Shown here: piece after piece, positions 48,418 through 56,685 of the stretch
Numbering within the stretch: the stretch's first letter is position 1
How the letters are laid out: each line of letters begins with the position of its first letter
DNA from: Paenarthrobacter ureafaciens
GTDB lineage: Bacteria; Actinomycetota; Actinomycetes; Actinomycetales; Micrococcaceae
Assembly (NCBI RefSeq): GCF_004028095.1
Contig: NZ_SBHM01000007.1
Span: 2,294,001-2,358,000, forward strand
DNA length: 64,000 nt
Reading direction: 5' to 3'
Notes under the pieces: generated by a model
Database searches by the model: none
What the model saw: the letters and a program-made list of their open reading frames with translations, nothing else
Told to the model about the DNA's origin: nothing
Made by a program: the position numbers and the translations under genes

Positions 48418-49935
48418 TTACTTGGCCGGTGAGCTGAGCTCCTCCTCGGCCACCCGGGTGCCGGCTACACGGTCGGTCCAGGCCTTCATGACCGCAGGAT
48501 CGGTGGGCTTGCTGAACAGCGAGACGGCTACGTAGACGATCGCCGAGGCAATCAGGCCGTAGTAGATGGGCTCGTTCGCGTAGATGCCGTCCAGGGGAGC
48601 CTTGGCGTTGATCTCAAGGATGATCATGGTGCCCAGGGTGATCACGGAGCCCACGGCCATGGAGGCCGCGGCCGCGATTCCCGTGCCGCGCTTCCATACC
48701 AGGCCACCGATGATGGCAACCAGCAGGCCGCCCACCAGGATGTCGTAGGCAATGGTCAGTGCTGCCACGACGTCCTTGGTGGAGATGGCGATGATGATGG
48801 CCACGATGCCGAGTCCCAGGACCCAGTAGCGGTTCGCCTTGACGTCATGCTCAGGGTTGTCGGAATCGTCGGTGTTGATGGTCTTGCCGAACCATCCGGC
48901 CACGAACGGCAGGACGTCTGCGCGGGCGACCGTAGCGGCTGCAATGAGCGCTCCGGAAGCGGTGGACATCATGGCCGCGACGGCTGCCGCGAGGACCAGG
49001 CCGCCGATGCCGATGGGCAGCAGGTTGGTGGCGACTTCCGCGTACACGTCATCCTTGGCTTCGATCTCGATGCCGGACAGGGCAACGCTTGCGGCCATGC
49101 CGATCAAGGCGCCGGCCAGGCCGTAAACGATGCAGTACACGCCGGCAGTTGCGCCGCCCCAGCGGGCAACCTTGGGGGTCTTGGCCGTGAAGACGCGCTG
49201 CCAGATGTCCTGGCCGATCAGGAGGCCGAGCGTGTAGACCACGAAGTACGTGATGATCGTTTGGAGGCCGATGCCGCCGATGTCGAAGAAGCTGGCGTCA
49301 ACGCGTTCACGGATGCCGTCCAGGCCACCCGCGGCGTTCATGGCGAAGGGGAGCATGAGGAAGAAAATGCCCACGGTCTTGATCACGAACTGCACCTGGT
49401 CAGCCAGGGTGATGGACCACATGCCGCCGATCGTGGAGTACACCAGAACGATCGCGCCGCCGATCGCGATGGCCAACCAGCGCTCCCAACCGAACAGCAC
49501 CACGAAGATGGTGGCATAGGCGCCGGTCGAAGTGGCGCAGAGCATCAGGGTGTAGGCCAGCATGACGATGCCCGAGGTTTGCGTCGCCCGGCTTCCGTAG
49601 CGGAGGGTCAGCATCTGCGAGACGGTGTAGATCTTGAGCTTTTGGATGGTGCCTGCAAACAGGAGGCTGAGCAACAGCACGCCGGCGCCGATGGCTACCA
49701 CCAGCCACATGCCTGAGATGCCGAACTTGTAGCCCAGGCCGACGCCGCCAACGGTGGACGCGCCACCGAGGACGACGGCGGCCATGGTGCCTGTGTAAAG
49801 GAAGGGGCCAAGGCGGCGGCCGGCCACCAGGAAGTCACTGTTGTTCTTGGTGCGGGACTTGCCCCACCATCCGAACGCCAGCATGGCAAGCAGATACACC
49901 ACCACAATGGCGATGTTGATGAACGATGAGTCCAT
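48418..49935 (-). CDS. Sodium:solute symporter (SSS family)
   Basis: A 505-residue membrane protein with about 13 helices. The SSS hallmarks are visible: N-terminal FGWWGKSRTKNNSDFLVAGRRLGPFLYTGTMAAVVLGGASTVGGVGLGYKFGISG (sodium site region), RYGSRATQTSG and ATVARADVLPFV. Substrates in the family include amino acids, sugars and carboxylates. It diverges from an XRE-cupin regulator followed by a ureohydrolase and a ThDP enzyme, so uptake of arginine, a guanidino compound or polyamine is a reasonable guess. ATG start with AAGGA upstream. Confidence 0.88.
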   Translation of the reverse strand: MDSSFINIAIVVVYLLAMLAFGWWGKSRTKNNSDFLVAGRRLGPFLYTGTMAAVVLGGASTVGGVGLGYKFGISGMWLVVAIGAGVLLLSLLFAGTIQKLKIYTVSQMLTLRYGSRATQTSGIVMLAYTLMLCATSTGAYATIFVVLFGWERWLAIAIGGAIVLVYSTIGGMWSITLADQVQFVIKTVGIFFLMLPFAMNAAGGLDGIRERVDASFFDIGGIGLQTIITYFVVYTLGLLIGQDIWQRVFTAKTPKVARWGGATAGVYCIVYGLAGALIGMAASVALSGIEIEAKDDVYAEVATNLLPIGIGGLVLAAAVAAMMSTASGALIAAATVARADVLPFVAGWFGKTINTDDSDNPEHDVKANRYWVLGLGIVAIIIAISTKDVVAALTIAYDILVGGLLVAIIGGLVWKRGTGIAAAASMAVGSVITLGTMIILEINAKAPLDGIYANEPIYYGLIASAIVYVAVSLFSKPTDPAVMKAWTDRVAGTRVAEEELSSPAK

Positions 49936-50102
49936 GAGTGAGTCCTTGGAGCTGATGCACGGAGGTTGGGGTTTTCGACGATACTCCTGGGGCGGGGTCG
50001 AAGTCTCCGTGCTGACGATGGGAGATTTGGGTTCGTGTTGTGTGCCTCACAGACAACACTTGTTGCCTCTGAGGATATGTTGTGATCGGAGTAACAGTCA
50101 AG

Positions 50103-50147
50103 AAGCTTTAGGTGGCTTCGGGCTTTGCATAGCTTCCGAAAGCTTCT
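50103..50147. promoter_or_regulatory. Inverted repeat in the symporter/regulator divergent region
   Basis: GAAGCTTTAGG (50103-50113) and CCGAAAGCTTC (50137-50147) match at 10 of 11 positions as an inverted pair. Further AGCTT and GGCTT half-sites lie between them, 60 bp before the XRE-cupin start. It is a candidate binding region for that regulator acting on both divergent genes (271-bp gap). Confidence 0.45.
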
Positions 50148-50206
50148 CTGCGGCTACTATTGGCTGCAATGACAGGGCCGGTTGAACAGGCCTGAAAGGT
50201 TCGTGA

Positions 50207-50782
50207 ATGAAGGCTCTCCCCGTTGAACCCAGCAACGTCCCCGTTGCCATCGGTTCAAGAATCCGAGCGGCGCGCCAGGCGCAGCGGCTAACCATCGAAC
50301 AGGTAGCAGAGGCCACCGGGCTGACCAAGGGTTTCCTCAGTCGTGTGGAGCGCGACCTGACTTCCCCCTCGGTGGCGTCGCTGGTAACGCTGTGCCAGGT
50401 CCTTTCCGTCTCCGTGGGGGACTTGTTCGCAGCTCCGGAGACGCATCTGACCCGGCGCGACGAAGCTCCGCGGATTTCACTGGGCGGGCAGGGCATCGTT
50501 GAACGGTTGCTGACGGCCCGGTCCGAGCGCCGCCTCCAGATCCTGGGCGCGACCATCAAGCCGCGGGGTCGTGGCGAAAACGAACTGTATGCCGTTGACT
50601 GCGACGTGGACGTCCTTCATGTGGTCAAGGGGCGCATCAAGCTGATCCTCACCAATGAGGAGTATGACCTCGAAGAAGGGGACACCCTTTCTTTCCCCGG
50701 CCGGGAGCCCCACACCTGGATCAATCCCACGGACGAGACCGTAGAGGTGCTCTGGATCCTGGTGCCGGCCGCGAGCCGCTAA
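50207..50782 (+). CDS. XRE-type regulator with C-terminal cupin domain
   Basis: A 191-residue protein: helix-turn-helix at about 17-72 (IGSRIRAARQAQRLTIEQVAEATGLTKGFLSRVERDLTSPSVASLVTLC), then a cupin (VDVLHVVKGRIKLILTNEEYDLEEGDTLSFPGREPHTWINPTDETVEVLWILVPA). This domain pair is typical of PuuR-like regulators of polyamine and amino-acid use, with the cupin sensing a small ligand. Its position between a divergent symporter and the ureohydrolase operon suggests that it controls both. Confidence 0.9.
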   Translation: MKALPVEPSNVPVAIGSRIRAARQAQRLTIEQVAEATGLTKGFLSRVERDLTSPSVASLVTLCQVLSVSVGDLFAAPETHLTRRDEAPRISLGGQGIVERLLTARSERRLQILGATIKPRGRGENELYAVDCDVDVLHVVKGRIKLILTNEEYDLEEGDTLSFPGREPHTWINPTDETVEVLWILVPAASR

Positions 50783-50791
50783 GACCCTTCG

Positions 50792-50848
50792 CGAGATGAC
50801 AAATAATGCCAATGTTCGGGTTGAACATTGGCATTATTTGTCATCTCG
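50792..50848. repeat. Perfect 26-bp inverted repeat, A/T-rich
   Basis: CGAGATGACAAATAATGCCA... (50792-50817) pairs without mismatch with 50823-50848; the loop is GGGTT. It begins 10 bases after the XRE-cupin stop. There is no T-run, and its base composition is clearly lower in GC than its surroundings. It may be a terminator of the regulator gene or a binding site for the following operon. Confidence 0.85.
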
Positions 50849-50953
50849 GCGATTGCCCGGCATGTAAACAGGTGATGCATATTAGACAACTTTGAGTGTA
50901 TGATGGGTATCACAAACCCAGTTCCGTCCCACCACCTAAGGAGTTGCGCGATC

Positions 50954-52009
50954 TTGGAAGAGCTCCGCATCGAAGCCAACGGGAACCTTGGCCCCATCGA
51001 TTCCTCCCGCATCCCGCGCTACGCCGGCGCTGCCACCTACGCCCGCCTGCCCCGCCTGGACCAGGTCTCCAAAGCTGACGTGACCGTGGTTGGCGTTCCT
51101 TTCGACTCCGGCGTCTCCTACCGCCCCGGCGCCCGCTTCGGTGCCAACCACGTGCGTGAGGCCAGCCGCCTGCTGCGCCCGTACAACCCGGCGTGGGACG
51201 TCAGCCCCTTCGAGAACATCCAGGTGGCCGACGCCGGGGACATGGCAGTGAACCCCTTCAACATCAACGAGGCCATCGAGACCATCCAGCAGAATGCGCT
51301 GGACCTCACGGCGAACGGCAGCAAGCTCGTCACCCTCGGTGGCGACCACACCATCGCCCTCCCGCTGCTTCGCGCCGCCGCGGAACGTGCGGGGGAGCCC
51401 ATCGCCATGCTGCACTTCGACGCACACCTCGATACCTGGGACACCTACTTCGGCGCCGAGTACACCCACGGGACGCCGTTCCGCCGTGCGGTAGAAGAAG
51501 GCATCCTGGATACCGAAGCCATCAGCCACGTCGGAACCCGCGGCCCGCTGTACGGCAAGAAAGACCTCGACGACGACCACCGCTTTGGGTTCGGAATCGT
51601 CACCTCCGCGGACGTTTACTACCAGGGCGTCCTGGAGACGGTGGCCAAGATCCGCGACCGCATCGGCAACCGTCCGCTGTACATCTCCGTGGACATTGAC
51701 GTCCTGGATCCGGCCCACGCGCCCGGCACGGGCACCCCCGAAGCCGGCGGCATCACCAGCCGCGAACTCCTGGAGATCATCCGCGGCTTCCGCGGCATGA
51801 ACCTCGTGGGAGCGGACGTTGTTGAAGTCGCCCCGGCCTATGACCACGCGGAAATTACCGGTGTTGCCGGCAGCCATGTTGCCTACGAGCTGGTTACCCT
51901 GATGGCCGACAACGCGGTGGAAGGCGACCGTCACGGCGCGCCGAACGGCTACGCGCAGCAGGCCCTCGGCGCCCGCATCGAAGAGCTGGCCAAGGCGACG
52001 CGGCGATGA
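50954..52009 (+). CDS. Ureohydrolase: agmatinase/guanidinobutyrase family
   Basis: A 351-residue manganese enzyme that removes urea from a guanidino compound. Ligands are visible in GGDHT (His132), HFDAHLD (Asp156, His158, Asp160) and SVDIDVLDP (Asp247, Asp249). Whether the substrate is agmatine or 4-guanidinobutyrate cannot be read from these motifs. The downstream ThDP enzyme, whose ATG overlaps the stop, favours guanidinobutyrate. Start: TTG at 50954 with TAAGGAG ten bases upstream; an ATG at 50900 lacks a ribosome site and overlaps likely promoter sequence. Confidence 0.88.
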   Translation: MEELRIEANGNLGPIDSSRIPRYAGAATYARLPRLDQVSKADVTVVGVPFDSGVSYRPGARFGANHVREASRLLRPYNPAWDVSPFENIQVADAGDMAVNPFNINEAIETIQQNALDLTANGSKLVTLGGDHTIALPLLRAAAERAGEPIAMLHFDAHLDTWDTYFGAEYTHGTPFRRAVEEGILDTEAISHVGTRGPLYGKKDLDDDHRFGFGIVTSADVYYQGVLETVAKIRDRIGNRPLYISVDIDVLDPAHAPGTGTPEAGGITSRELLEIIRGFRGMNLVGADVVEVAPAYDHAEITGVAGSHVAYELVTLMADNAVEGDRHGAPNGYAQQALGARIEELAKATRR

Positions 52010-53709
52010 TCGATTTTGATCCGGGCACAGCAGCCCCGACCCGTGAAACCGGGCAGCGCAACGGCGGGGATCTCGTCGTCGAGACCCTCGAAGCGCTCGG
52101 CGCCAAGACGGTTTTCGGCATCCCGGGCCAACACGCGCTGGGCCTGTTTGATGCGATGGGCCGTGGCAACCTGCACTTCGTCTCTTCGCGTGTGGAGAAC
52201 AACTCGGCGTTCGCCGCGGACGGGTACTCCCGCGCCACCGGCGAGGTGGGCGTGCTGTTCCTCTCCACCGGTCCCGGGGCGTTGACGTCGCTGGCAGGCC
52301 TCCAGGAGGCGTACGCAACGGGTGTTCCCATGGTGGTGGTGGCCAGCCAGATTCCGCTGGACGGACTGGGCGCCCGCCGCAAGGGCATGCTGCACCAGCT
52401 TGATGACCAGAAGGCCTCGGCAGCCAACGTGACCAAGAGCCAGCGCCTGATCCAGCACGCCTCCGGGATCCCGTCGGCTATCCAGGACGCCTGGACCGAG
52501 GCGATCTCCTCACCGCAGGGCCCGGTCTGGATCGAAATCCCGCAGAACGTGCTGTTGGACCCGATCGTGGTTCCGCCGGTCGAGGACGCCTTGGCTGAAG
52601 CTTTTGACAACCCGCCCCGGGTTGAGCTGATCCGTGAGGCAGTGAAGTGGCTTACGACGGCGGAACGTCCGGCGATCATCGCAGGCGGCGGCACGCGTCG
52701 CGGCCGTGGCGAAAAGGCGCTGCTGTCCATTGCCGAACAGCTCCGGGCACCCGTCATTTGCACGCCGGGCGGAAACGGCGCCTTCCCGTGGAACCATGAA
52801 CTGTCCCTGCAGTCGTGGATCGAGGACCGGTACATGACCGACGTCCTGGAGGACGCGGATGTGTTGATCGTCATCGGTTCATCCCTGGGAGAAGTGACCT
52901 CGAACTACTTCACGTTCGAGCCGCGTGGGCGGATCATCCAGATCGATGCCGAGCCCCGCGTATTGGAGTCGAACCGGCCCGGGCTGGGTATCCGCGCCGA
53001 TGCCGGGCAGGCATTGGCTGCCTTGGACCAGGCCCTTGCCGAGGCCGATGCCGCCAACACGGCGGTTCGCTCCTGGCACGGCACCAGTCCGGAAGAACTG
53101 GTGAAGGAATCTCTGGCCAAGGTCAAGGCCCGCTTGGAATCGCAGGACCTGGCCAAGGAACTGAAGTTCATGTCCGACATCCGCGAGGCTGTCCCTGACA
53201 CCATGCAGACCTTCTGGGACATGACCATTGCGGCGTACTGGGGCTGGAGTTGCTGGGATGCCCGCGAAGGCCAGTTCCACTCCGCCCAGGGCGCAGGTGG
53301 ACTGGGTTACGGCTTCCCGGCCGCGATCGGCGCTGCTGTAGGTTTGGAAACCGTCGGCAAACCCAGCAGGGTGCTGGCAGTTTCCGGTGACGGTTCGTCG
53401 ATGTATTCCATCGCCGAGCTGGCAACTGCCAAGCAGCACAACGTTCCGGTCACATGGCTCATTGTGGACGACGGCGGGTACGGCATCCTTCGCGAATACA
53501 TGGTGGGCGCCTTCGGCAAAGCCACCGCAACGGAGCTTGCCCGCCCCGATTTCGTCAAGCTGGCTGAGTCGTTCGGCGTCCCGGCCCGCAGGGTGGCCCC
53601 GGAGGAAGTGGGGGACGCGCTCAAGGCCTCCTTTGCCGCTGACGGGCCCAACGTCGTCGTGGTTGAAACGCTGCTCAAGATGTTTGGACCCACGCACCTG
53701 GACGACTAA
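52006..53709 (+). CDS. Thiamine-diphosphate enzyme of the acetolactate synthase/2-ketoarginine decarboxylase type
   Basis: A 567-residue three-domain ThDP enzyme. Glu64 in [19 protein letters not shown] is the cofactor-activating Glu; the binding motif starts at GDGSSM (461-466) and ends VDDGGYGIL, with DD where many members have NN. It lacks a small-subunit gene nearby, so biosynthetic acetolactate synthase is unlikely. Translational coupling to a ureohydrolase suggests AruI, which decarboxylates 2-ketoarginine to 4-guanidinobutyraldehyde. A benzoylformate-decarboxylase-like activity is an alternative. A terminator follows. Confidence 0.8.
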   Translation: MIDFDPGTAAPTRETGQRNGGDLVVETLEALGAKTVFGIPGQHALGLFDAMGRGNLHFVSSRVENNSAFAADGYSRATGEVGVLFLSTGPGALTSLAGLQEAYATGVPMVVVASQIPLDGLGARRKGMLHQLDDQKASAANVTKSQRLIQHASGIPSAIQDAWTEAISSPQGPVWIEIPQNVLLDPIVVPPVEDALAEAFDNPPRVELIREAVKWLTTAERPAIIAGGGTRRGRGEKALLSIAEQLRAPVICTPGGNGAFPWNHELSLQSWIEDRYMTDVLEDADVLIVIGSSLGEVTSNYFTFEPRGRIIQIDAEPRVLESNRPGLGIRADAGQALAALDQALAEADAANTAVRSWHGTSPEELVKESLAKVKARLESQDLAKELKFMSDIREAVPDTMQTFWDMTIAAYWGWSCWDAREGQFHSAQGAGGLGYGFPAAIGAAVGLETVGKPSRVLAVSGDGSSMYSIAELATAKQHNVPVTWLIVDDGGYGILREYMVGAFGKATATELARPDFVKLAESFGVPARRVAPEEVGDALKASFAADGPNVVVVETLLKMFGPTHLDD

Positions 53710-53735
53710 ACGCGTCCACGGAACTTAAAAGGAAC

Positions 53736-53776
53736 CAAGAGGACCCCGCACGGCATTGCCGTGCGGGGTCCTCTTG
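53736..53776 (+). terminator. Terminator after the ThDP enzyme gene
   Basis: A perfect 19-bp stem (53736-53754 with 53758-53776, CAAGAGGACCCCGCACGGC type) with an ATT loop, 26 bases after the stop. Confidence 0.85.
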
Positions 53777-53826
53777 CTGTGGAGCAGTCCTCGCATTTTT
53801 AGTTTCCCAAAGTAATCAATCGGGGG

Positions 53827-53845
53827 TATAGTTGCTTTAGGCAAA
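53827..53845 (+). promoter_or_regulatory. Candidate -10 box and MarR operator
   Basis: TATAGT (53827-53832) is a good -10. It is followed directly by TTGC-TTTAG-GCAA (53832-53844), the spaced inverted repeat typical of MarR binding, about 18 bp before the marR start. Repressor bound here would block the promoter, so autoregulation with the transporter is expected. Confidence 0.55.
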
Positions 53846-53862
53846 CAAAAAGGGGTGCATTC

Positions 53863-54345
53863 ATGTCCGTCGGTTCAACCACGGCCACCGACCTTGTCCA
53901 TCAGATCTTCGACCTGCAAAGGACCCTGCGCTGTGTGGTGGCCGCCCAACTGGGCCGGGTGCCCGACCTCGGGGTTGCTGCCCAAGGCGTCATGCGTTAC
54001 ATCGGCGATGGGGAGGCCAGGGCTACGCACTTGGCGGCCCGCCTCGGCGTCAGCGCGCCGGTGCTCAGCCGGCACATTGCTGAACTGGAGGAACTGGGCT
54101 ACGTCGTACGGCGTCCGGACCCGGCCGACGGCAGGGCGCAACTGCTGGCCCTGTCCGAAGGCGGCCTCGTGAAGCTGCGCGAGTTCGAAGAACAGCGCAG
54201 CAGCAGGTTGCGTGACTACCTGGCGGACTGGAGTGAAGAAGACGCCTTGGAAGCTACGCACGTACTGCAGAAGCTCTCCACATCCCTTAAGGACTCCATC
54301 CGGGCAACGGCGGCCGGTTCCACAACCACCAAACTCTCAGTTTAG
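53863..54345 (+). CDS. MarR-family transcriptional regulator
   Basis: A 160-residue winged-helix protein: GEARATHLAARLGVSAPVLSRHIAELEELGYVVRRPDPADGRAQLLALSEGG is the MarR DNA-binding core with the wing DxR. It starts 18 bp after a MarR-like operator and ends 9 bp before a DHA2 drug transporter, the standard layout of a drug-inducible local repressor. ATG with AAAGGGG upstream. Confidence 0.92.
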   Translation: MSVGSTTATDLVHQIFDLQRTLRCVVAAQLGRVPDLGVAAQGVMRYIGDGEARATHLAARLGVSAPVLSRHIAELEELGYVVRRPDPADGRAQLLALSEGGLVKLREFEEQRSSRLRDYLADWSEEDALEATHVLQKLSTSLKDSIRATAAGSTTTKLSV

Positions 54346-54354
54346 GAGCCACGA

Positions 54355-56433
54355 ATGGCCAAACCATCAACCCAGGCCCCGGGCGCGGGGCAGGCTTCGG
54401 CCAGCGGCGCTGCTGCGCCCATGACGCACCGCCAGATCATGGAAGCGCTCACGGGCCTGCTCGCTGCCTTCTTCACGGCAATCCTCAGCAGCACGATCGT
54501 GGCAAACGCACTGCCCACCATCATGTCCGAGCTTCATGGCACCCAGACCGATTTCGCCTGGGTCATCACCGCGGCGCTGCTGGCCAACGCTGCAACGACG
54601 CCCATTTGGGGCAAGCTCGCCGACCTCTTCGACAAGAAGCTCCTGGTCCAGCTGAGCATCATCATCTTCGTGGCGGGCTCCGTCATGGCCGGCCTGTCGG
54701 AAACCATTCCGCTGCTGCTCACCGCCCGCGTCATCCAGGGTGTCGCCATGGGTGGCCTCACCGCGTTGGCGCAGGCCATCATTGGTTCCATGATTCCGCC
54801 GCGGGACCGCGGCAAGTACTCCGGGTACATGGGCGCCGTCATGGCCGTAGGTACCGCGGGTGGACCGTTACTGGGCGGCTTCATCGTTGACAGCCCGCTG
54901 GGATGGCGCTGGACGTTCTTCGTCTGCGTGCCGCTGGCAGTGGTTGCGCTGATCCTGCTCCAGATCACGTTGAAGATCCAGCACATCAAGCGCCCGGCGA
55001 AGATCGACTGGCTCGGCTCCATCCTCCTGACGTCCGGCGTCAGCCTGCTCCTCATCTGGGTCTCCTTCGCGGGTGATCCGGAGTACTACGACTGGGTGTC
55101 CTGGCAGTCAGCCCTCATGGTGGGTGGTGGCGTGGTCTTGTTGGCCCTGCTGGTGTTCGTCGAGGGCAAGGTCCAGCAGCCCATCATTCCGCTCAAGATC
55201 ATCTCCGAGCGCACCACGGCCCTGGCCATCCTGGCTTCGGTGTCCGTAGGCATCGCGATGTTCGGTTCCTCCACCTTCCTTGGTCAGTACTTCCAGGTAG
55301 CCCGTGGAGCCACGCCCACCGAGGCGGGACTCCTGACGCTGCCGATGATCGCCGGAAACCTGATCGGGTCCGTTGCCAGCGGTATCCTCATCAGCCGCTT
55401 CGGCAAGTGGAAGAGGTTCCTCATTGCCGGCAGCGTCCTGTTGATCGGCGGCCTGGCCTTCGCCGGCACCATGGACCACACCACCGAGCTGTGGCTTGTG
55501 GCCATCTACACGGCAGTGTTCGGCCTCGGACTGGGCATGCTGATGCAGAACCTGGTGTTGGCAGTACAGAACACCGTCCGCGCCACGGACATCGGTACGG
55601 CCAGCGCCTCGGTGGCGTTCTTCCGCTCGGTAGGCGGCGCGATCGGCGTCTCCGTGCTTGGCGCCATCATGTCCAACCATGTGAAGGACCTTGCCACTGA
55701 GGGGCTCGCTGCGGCCGGCATTCCCGTCCAAGGTGACTCCTCCGGAGCCAGTTTGGACCTCGCCGACATGCCCGCTCCCATTGCGGACATCATGCGCGCT
55801 GCCTACGGCGACGCCACGGCCCAGATCTTCCTGATCTCGGCAGTGATCAGTGTGGTGGCGCTCATCGCAGTACTGCTCATCAAGGAACGTCCGCTGCGCC
55901 GCACCGTTGACGCGGCACCCGAGAAGGAACTGATCGCCACTGCCTCCGGTGACGCCGGCATGTCCCTGGACACCGCCTCCCTCGACGCGGTCAAGCCCGA
56001 CGACGGAACCCGACTGAGGTCCTCCGGCGCCGGAAATGCCGTGGGACACGGGCGAAGCGGCAAACCCATGGGCGAACGCTCAGCGGAAGACCTGGACCTC
56101 GAGTTCGCCCGGATCCTCACACAGGAACGCCCGAACTCCCAGGCCTCCAATACCGATGCCAAGCCGGCCGACGTGAAGGAACTGCAGGAACAGCTCTCCC
56201 GCACCCAGTACGTCCTGGCGGAGCAGCAACTGCAATTGAGCCGGGCCAACGTGGAGTTGCAGGCACGCCTGCGGGAACAGCAGTCACTGGCCGAACAGCA
56301 GGCCCGCACCGCCGAAGAGCTGAAAGCGCTGCGACGCGAGCTCAAGCGCGAACGCCGGCAGCAGGAACGCATGGCATTGATGCTCCTCCAAGGCGTCGAG
56401 TCCCGACCGGACCACGGCAAGCACGCAGGCTAG
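54355..56433 (+). CDS. DHA2-type MFS multidrug transporter with a long C-terminal coiled coil
   Basis: A 692-residue EmrB/QacA-type exporter with about 14 helices. TAALLANAATTPIWGKLADLFDKK is the motif A region and GAVMAVGTAGGPLLGGFIVD is motif C. The membrane part ends near residue 510. It is followed by ~180 cytoplasmic residues: a linker rich in Ser/Gly/Asp, then a strong coiled coil (ELQEQLSRTQYVLAEQQLQLSRANVELQARL and on to LKRERRQQERMALML). This tail is unusual; most family members stop soon after the last helix. Co-transcribed with marR. Confidence 0.9.
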   Translation: MAKPSTQAPGAGQASASGAAAPMTHRQIMEALTGLLAAFFTAILSSTIVANALPTIMSELHGTQTDFAWVITAALLANAATTPIWGKLADLFDKKLLVQLSIIIFVAGSVMAGLSETIPLLLTARVIQGVAMGGLTALAQAIIGSMIPPRDRGKYSGYMGAVMAVGTAGGPLLGGFIVDSPLGWRWTFFVCVPLAVVALILLQITLKIQHIKRPAKIDWLGSILLTSGVSLLLIWVSFAGDPEYYDWVSWQSALMVGGGVVLLALLVFVEGKVQQPIIPLKIISERTTALAILASVSVGIAMFGSSTFLGQYFQVARGATPTEAGLLTLPMIAGNLIGSVASGILISRFGKWKRFLIAGSVLLIGGLAFAGTMDHTTELWLVAIYTAVFGLGLGMLMQNLVLAVQNTVRATDIGTASASVAFFRSVGGAIGVSVLGAIMSNHVKDLATEGLAAAGIPVQGDSSGASLDLADMPAPIADIMRAAYGDATAQIFLISAVISVVALIAVLLIKERPLRRTVDAAPEKELIATASGDAGMSLDTASLDAVKPDDGTRLRSSGAGNAVGHGRSGKPMGERSAEDLDLEFARILTQERPNSQASNTDAKPADVKELQEQLSRTQYVLAEQQLQLSRANVELQARLREQQSLAEQQARTAEELKALRRELKRERRQQERMALMLLQGVESRPDHGKHAG

Positions 56434-56457
56434 TTCCTCCGCGGCGTCCGCACCAAT

Positions 56458-56492
56458 CAAGGCGCCGGCCGGGTCATCCAGCCGGCGCCTTG
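56458..56492 (+). terminator. Terminator after the MFS gene
   Basis: A 12-bp stem CAAGGCGCCGGC / GCCGGCGCCTTG (56458-56469 with 56481-56492) around an 11-base loop, 24 bases after the stop. The remaining ~190 bases to the next gene contain no gene and no clear promoter. Confidence 0.75.
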
Positions 56493-56685
56493 CTCTGCGC
56501 ACCCAAGGTCTGCTGATCCTCCGGGAGAACCGGAAACGAATGGACTAATCCGCTGGGATGATCTTTGCCCGTGGTTGTTTCGCGGGGGCAGGGGATTACG
56601 TAGAGTAAGGACGCTAATACTGTCAGCGCCTGCTGCTAAAACTTCTTTTACCTCATTCACGCACTCTCCTTAAGGATCCGTGGGC

